DNA of 64,000 nucleotides from Duganella sp. Root336D2. GTDB taxonomy: Bacteria > Pseudomonadota > Gammaproteobacteria > Burkholderiales > Burkholderiaceae_D. The stretch is from NCBI RefSeq assembly GCF_001425005.1, contig NZ_LMDB01000012.1:1-64000 (forward strand). The letters are read 5' to 3'. The notes below the pieces were generated by a model, which had not been told where the DNA came from, ran no database searches, and saw only the letters and a program-made list of their open reading frames with translations. Of the stretch, positions 59,644 to 64,000 are shown one piece after another. Every line of letters begins with the position of its first letter. The first letter of the stretch is position 1. The position numbers and the translations under genes are program-made.

Positions 59644-60720
59644 ATGAGCAAATTCTATCCACTGTCCGTCGCCAAGGTGCAGCAGGAGACCCGCGACTGT
59701 ATCGCCGTCACCTTCGCCGTGCCTGCCGAACTGCAGGAAAGCTTCAAATACCAGCAAGGCCAGCACCTGACCCTGCGCACGAATATCGATAACGAAGACG
59801 TGCGCCGCTCCTACTCGATTTGCTCCGCCGTGCAGGACGGGTCCTTGCGCGTGGCGATCAAGCGGACCCCGGGCGGCATGTTCTCGACCTGGGCCAACGA
59901 GTCGCTCAAACCTGGCGCCACTATTGAAGTGATGCCGCCAATGGGCCATTTCAATGTGCCGCTGGATGCCGGCCAGAGCAAAAATTACCTGGCATTCGCT
60001 GCCGGCAGCGGCATCACGCCTATCCTGTCGATCATCAAGACCACCCTGCTGACGGAGCCGACCAGCCGCTTTACCCTGTTCTACGGTAACCGCGCTTCGT
60101 CGTCGGTCATCTTCAAGACGGAGCTGATGGAGCTGAAGGATGCTTATCTCGAACGCTTGAACATCGTCTACGTGATGTCGCGCGAGCAGCAGGATATTGA
60201 GCTGTTCAACGGCCGCATCACCAAGGAGAAAACCGAGCAGTTCCTGCAGCACTGGATCGATATCAAGGATTACGACACCGCATTTATCTGCGGCCCGGAA
60301 GACATGATGCTTGGCGTTTCCGCCGCGCTGCAGGAAGCGGGCATGCCGAAGCCGAATATCAAGATCGAGCTGTTCGCGGCCAGCATTCCAAAGCACCAGC
60401 ACAAGCCGCGCGTGCAGGCCGACGCGGCGCCGCACCTGACCGAAGTTACCGTGATCATGGACGGCAATGCGGCTTCGTTCACCATGGAGAAGGACAAGGA
60501 ATCGATCCTCGATGCCGGCCTGCGCGCGGGGCTGGACATGCGCTATTCCTGCAAAGGCGGCGTATGCTCCACCTGCCGCTGCAAGATGGTGGAAGGAAAA
60601 GTGGATATGGACGTCAACTATGCGCTGGAAGACTACGAGATTGCACGTGGGTTCGTGTTGAGCTGCCAGGCTTTCCCGGTCACTGATAAAGTGGTTGTCG
60701 ATTTCGACCAGGCTGAATAA
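59644..60720 (+). CDS. paaE: Epoxidase reductase component PaaE
   Basis: A 358-aa NAD(P)H-dependent oxidoreductase that feeds electrons to PaaABC. FAD and NAD domains (about 1-235) show VRRSYSICSAVQ, GGMFSTWANE and FAAGSGITPILSIIKT. The C-terminal plant-type [2Fe-2S] ferredoxin domain has CKGGVCSTCRCKMVEGKVDMDV and a last Cys in LSCQAFPV. Length and domain order are standard. Confidence 0.97.
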   Translation: MSKFYPLSVAKVQQETRDCIAVTFAVPAELQESFKYQQGQHLTLRTNIDNEDVRRSYSICSAVQDGSLRVAIKRTPGGMFSTWANESLKPGATIEVMPPMGHFNVPLDAGQSKNYLAFAAGSGITPILSIIKTTLLTEPTSRFTLFYGNRASSSVIFKTELMELKDAYLERLNIVYVMSREQQDIELFNGRITKEKTEQFLQHWIDIKDYDTAFICGPEDMMLGVSAALQEAGMPKPNIKIELFAASIPKHQHKPRVQADAAPHLTEVTVIMDGNAASFTMEKDKESILDAGLRAGLDMRYSCKGGVCSTCRCKMVEGKVDMDVNYALEDYEIARGFVLSCQAFPVTDKVVVDFDQAE

Positions 60721-60732
60721 TCCGGCACTGCA

Positions 60733-60757
60733 GTGTCTGACCCTGCGGGTCAGACAC
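60733..60757. repeat. Perfect 11-bp REP-type hairpin between paaE and paaG
   Basis: GTGTCTGACCC (60733-60743) and GGGTCAGACAC (60747-60757) are exact complements around TGC. The stem sits in the 65-base gap between paaE and paaG, with a ribosome site for paaG following (AAAAGGAGAC). No U-run, so attenuation or mRNA stabilisation are more likely than strong termination. Confidence 0.85.
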
Positions 60758-60785
60758 CGGGTTACCGGTTCAAAAGGAGACAAGA

Positions 60786-61577
60786 GTGACCTACCAAAAC
60801 ATCAAATTTGAAATCGAAGCAGGCGTCGCAACCCTGACCCTGAACCGTCCCGACAAGTTGAACAGCTTCACGCAGGCCATGCACCTGGAAGTGCGCGAAG
60901 CGCTCGGGCAGCTGCGCGCCGACAAGTCCGTGCGCGTGCTGGTGCTGACCGGCGCCGGCCGCGGCTTCTGCGCCGGCCAGGACCTGGGCGACCGCGCAGT
61001 CGCACCGGGCGGCGCCTGCGTGGACCTGGGCGAATCCGTCGAAAAATTCTATGCCCCGCTGGTGCTGGCGCTGCGCGAACTGCCAATGCCGGTCATCTGC
61101 GCCGTGAACGGCGTCGCCGCCGGCGCTGGCGCCAACCTGGCCCTGGCCTGCGACATCGTGCTGGCCGCCAAATCCGCCAGCTTCATCGAAGCTTTCTGCA
61201 AACTGGGCCTGATCCCCGACACTGGCGGCACCTGGCACTTGCCGCGCCTGATCGGCCACGCCCGCGCCACCGGCCTCGCCATGCTGGGCGAAAAGCTCTC
61301 CGCGGAACGCGCCGAACAATGGGGCCTGATCTGGAAAGCGGTTCCCGATGAAGAACTGATGAACGAAACCATGGCCATGGCCAAGCACTTCGCCACCGCA
61401 CCAACCAAGGGCCTGGCGTTCACCAAGCACGCGCTGCAAGCCAGCTACGGCAACACCCTGGCCGACCAGCTGAAGCTGGAAGGTGAAATGATGCGCGAGC
61501 TTGGCTACAGCCATGATTACCGCGAGGGCGTGGACGCCTTCATCAACAAGCGCGCTCCAAACTTCAAGGGGGAATAA
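60786..61577 (+). CDS. paaG: 1,2-epoxyphenylacetyl-CoA isomerase PaaG
   Basis: A 263-aa crotonase-family enzyme converting ring-1,2-epoxyphenylacetyl-CoA to the oxepin form. GTG start at 60786 behind AAAGGAGAC. Blocks are TLNRPDKLNSFTQAMHLEVR, LTGAGRGFCAGQDLGDR (oxyanion region), ICAVNGVAAGAGANLALACD and GLIPDTGGTWHLPRLIG. It follows a REP hairpin but remains in the operon. Length typical. Confidence 0.96.
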   Translation: MTYQNIKFEIEAGVATLTLNRPDKLNSFTQAMHLEVREALGQLRADKSVRVLVLTGAGRGFCAGQDLGDRAVAPGGACVDLGESVEKFYAPLVLALRELPMPVICAVNGVAAGAGANLALACDIVLAAKSASFIEAFCKLGLIPDTGGTWHLPRLIGHARATGLAMLGEKLSAERAEQWGLIWKAVPDEELMNETMAMAKHFATAPTKGLAFTKHALQASYGNTLADQLKLEGEMMRELGYSHDYREGVDAFINKRAPNFKGE

Positions 61578-61579
61578 GC

Positions 61580-63125
<1,546 letters not shown>

Positions 63126-63133
<8 letters not shown>

Positions 63134-63572
63134 CCCCAAGATGCACCCGCAGGCCCTGGCCGAAGCGGCCGGCGCGGCAATGTTCGCGCGCGACGCCGCC
63201 AGCCAGGCCCTGGGTATGAAGTTGGTAGAAATCCGTCCCGGATATGCGCGCATGACCATGCCGGTGCGGAGCGATATGCTGAACGGGCACCAGACTTGCC
63301 ATGGCGGTTTTATCTTTGCGTTGGCCGATAGTGCTTTCGCATTCGCGTGCAACAGCCATAACCACACGACGGTTGGCGCGGGCTGCACGATCGACTACCT
63401 CGCCCCGGGGCGGATGGATGACTTGCTCACGGCGGAGGCGGTTGAGCGCACGCTGGTGGGCAAGACCGGCATCTACGATGTCACCGTCTGCAACCAGGAG
63501 GGCAAGATGATCGCCACCTTCCGCGGAAAATCTCACCGCGTGTCCGGAGAGGTGGTTCCAACCCGTAGCTAG
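63126..63572 (+). CDS. paaI: Phenylacetyl/hydroxyphenylacetyl-CoA thioesterase PaaI
   Basis: A 148-aa hot-dog thioesterase. From the ATG at 63126 (GGAGCCAGGATCC upstream): KLVEIRPGYARMTMPVRSDM, the catalytic-region HQTCHGGFIFALADSAFAFA and VGAGCTIDYLAPGRMDDLL. PaaI releases CoA from dead-end intermediates so that the pathway does not deplete CoA. A GTG at 63102 could extend it by 8 residues, but it lacks a ribosome site. Confidence 0.95.
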
Positions 63573-63589
63573 TTGATGGAGGTAGCACC

Positions 63590-64000
63590 GTGGTCCAACG
63601 CATTCCCGCCCCTTCCGACCTGGAGCCGATCGAGCGCGCCAGCCGTGATGAATTGCAGTCGCTCCAGCTGGAACGCCTGAAATGGTCGCTGATGCACGCT
63701 TATGAAAACGTGCCGCACTACCGCAAGGCCTTTGACGAGAAGGGTGTGCATCCGAACGACCTGAAGTCGCTGTCCGACCTGGCCAGGTTCCCGTTCACGG
63801 ACAAGAAGGTCCTGCGCGACAACTATCCCTTCGGCCTGTTTGCCGTGCCGCGCGAAAAAGTCGTGCGGGTGCATGCGTCCAGCGGCACTACCGGCAGGCC
63901 GACCGTGGTTGGCTACACCCAGCGCGATGTCGACATGTGGGCCGACGTCGTGGCGCGGTCCATCCGCGCCGCCGGCGGCCGCGCCGGCGATATGGTGCAC
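63590..64000 (+). CDS. paaK: Phenylacetate-CoA ligase PaaK (5' part, window-edge truncated)
   Basis: The first 137 codons of the adenylate-forming enzyme that activates phenylacetate with ATP and CoA, the entry step of the pathway. GTG start at 63590 with GGAGGTAGCACC upstream. Features: LQLERLKWSLMHAYENVPHYRKAF, TDKKVLRDNYPFGLFAVP and the AMP/ATP-binding loop VHASSGTTGRPTVVGYT. The frame is open to the window end, so truncation is by the edge only. Last known gene of the cluster here; others may follow. Confidence 0.93.
   Translation, partial: MVQRIPAPSDLEPIERASRDELQSLQLERLKWSLMHAYENVPHYRKAFDEKGVHPNDLKSLSDLARFPFTDKKVLRDNYPFGLFAVPREKVVRVHASSGTTGRPTVVGYTQRDVDMWADVVARSIRAAGGRAGDMVH

Overview
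The window looks like a chromosomal segment of a high-GC betaproteobacterium, most likely Burkholderiales and plausibly Oxalobacteraceae (Massilia/Duganella/Janthinobacterium-like). The reasons are a DUF2863 gene, darP (yjgA) with pmbA, a complete paa cluster, Rhs remnants, and several families of intergenic REP-like palindromes. The family-level assignment is inference, because no rRNA or marker gene is present.

Region 1 (1-11150) is accessory DNA. It opens with the end of an IS3-like element. Two 5'-truncated Rhs tips (208-711 and 7327-7731) follow, each with a downstream gene in the position of an immunity gene (754-1389 and 7759-8331). Between these two modules sits a four-gene block: an XRE repressor, a 1009-aa CHC2/Toprim/P-loop primase-like protein, a tyrosine recombinase and a 60-aa DUF7706-like protein. 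The block is surrounded by unusual DNA: five CGTATC repeats on a 10-11 bp period, an 11-bp perfect hairpin, a recurring TTAGCNGCT motif, and a 110-bp attC-like imperfect palindrome beside diverged direct repeats. I infer a replicating/integrating mobile element lodged in an Rhs tip array, and this is the strongest candidate for a poorly described system. An intact IS66 element (8493-10964, 8-bp target duplication) interrupts the second copy of a 104-bp tandem repeat.

Region 2 (11145-24933) is mostly housekeeping and metabolic genes. They include a YcxB-like/GNAT/EamA operon, a Mpo1-like membrane protein, a deoxyinosine glycosylase, a YiiX-type cysteine hydrolase with an in-frame stop before a conserved-looking tail, a Nudix-DUF4406 fusion, a glycosyltransferase, CocE-type and other hydrolases, and DUF2863 and HDOD proteins. 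Region 3 (24995-26168) is a frameshifted lone tnpB element directly upstream of a 3-methyladenine glycosylase gene.

Region 4 (26200-45670) holds a secreted Cache protein/chemoreceptor pair, KamA with an MFS transporter, a fumarylacetoacetase-family enzyme, a class III aminotransferase and a periplasmic molybdenum aldehyde oxidoreductase (paoABC without paoD). It also holds a MarR-controlled secreted hydrolase, a mog/esterase/darP operon, pmbA and a TakP-type TRAP binding protein. Region 5 (45808-55819) is a mix of regulators (MocR, LysR, XRE), small membrane and secreted proteins and an M14 carboxypeptidase.

Region 6 (56000-64000) is the phenylacetate catabolon. paaX is divergent from paaABCDE-paaG-paaH-paaI-paaK, and paaK runs off the right edge. 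PaaK makes phenylacetyl-CoA, PaaABC(D)E epoxidises it, PaaG isomerises it to the oxepin, PaaH acts in the later beta-oxidation steps, and PaaI recovers CoA from dead-end thioesters. I saw no tRNA, rRNA or CRISPR array.
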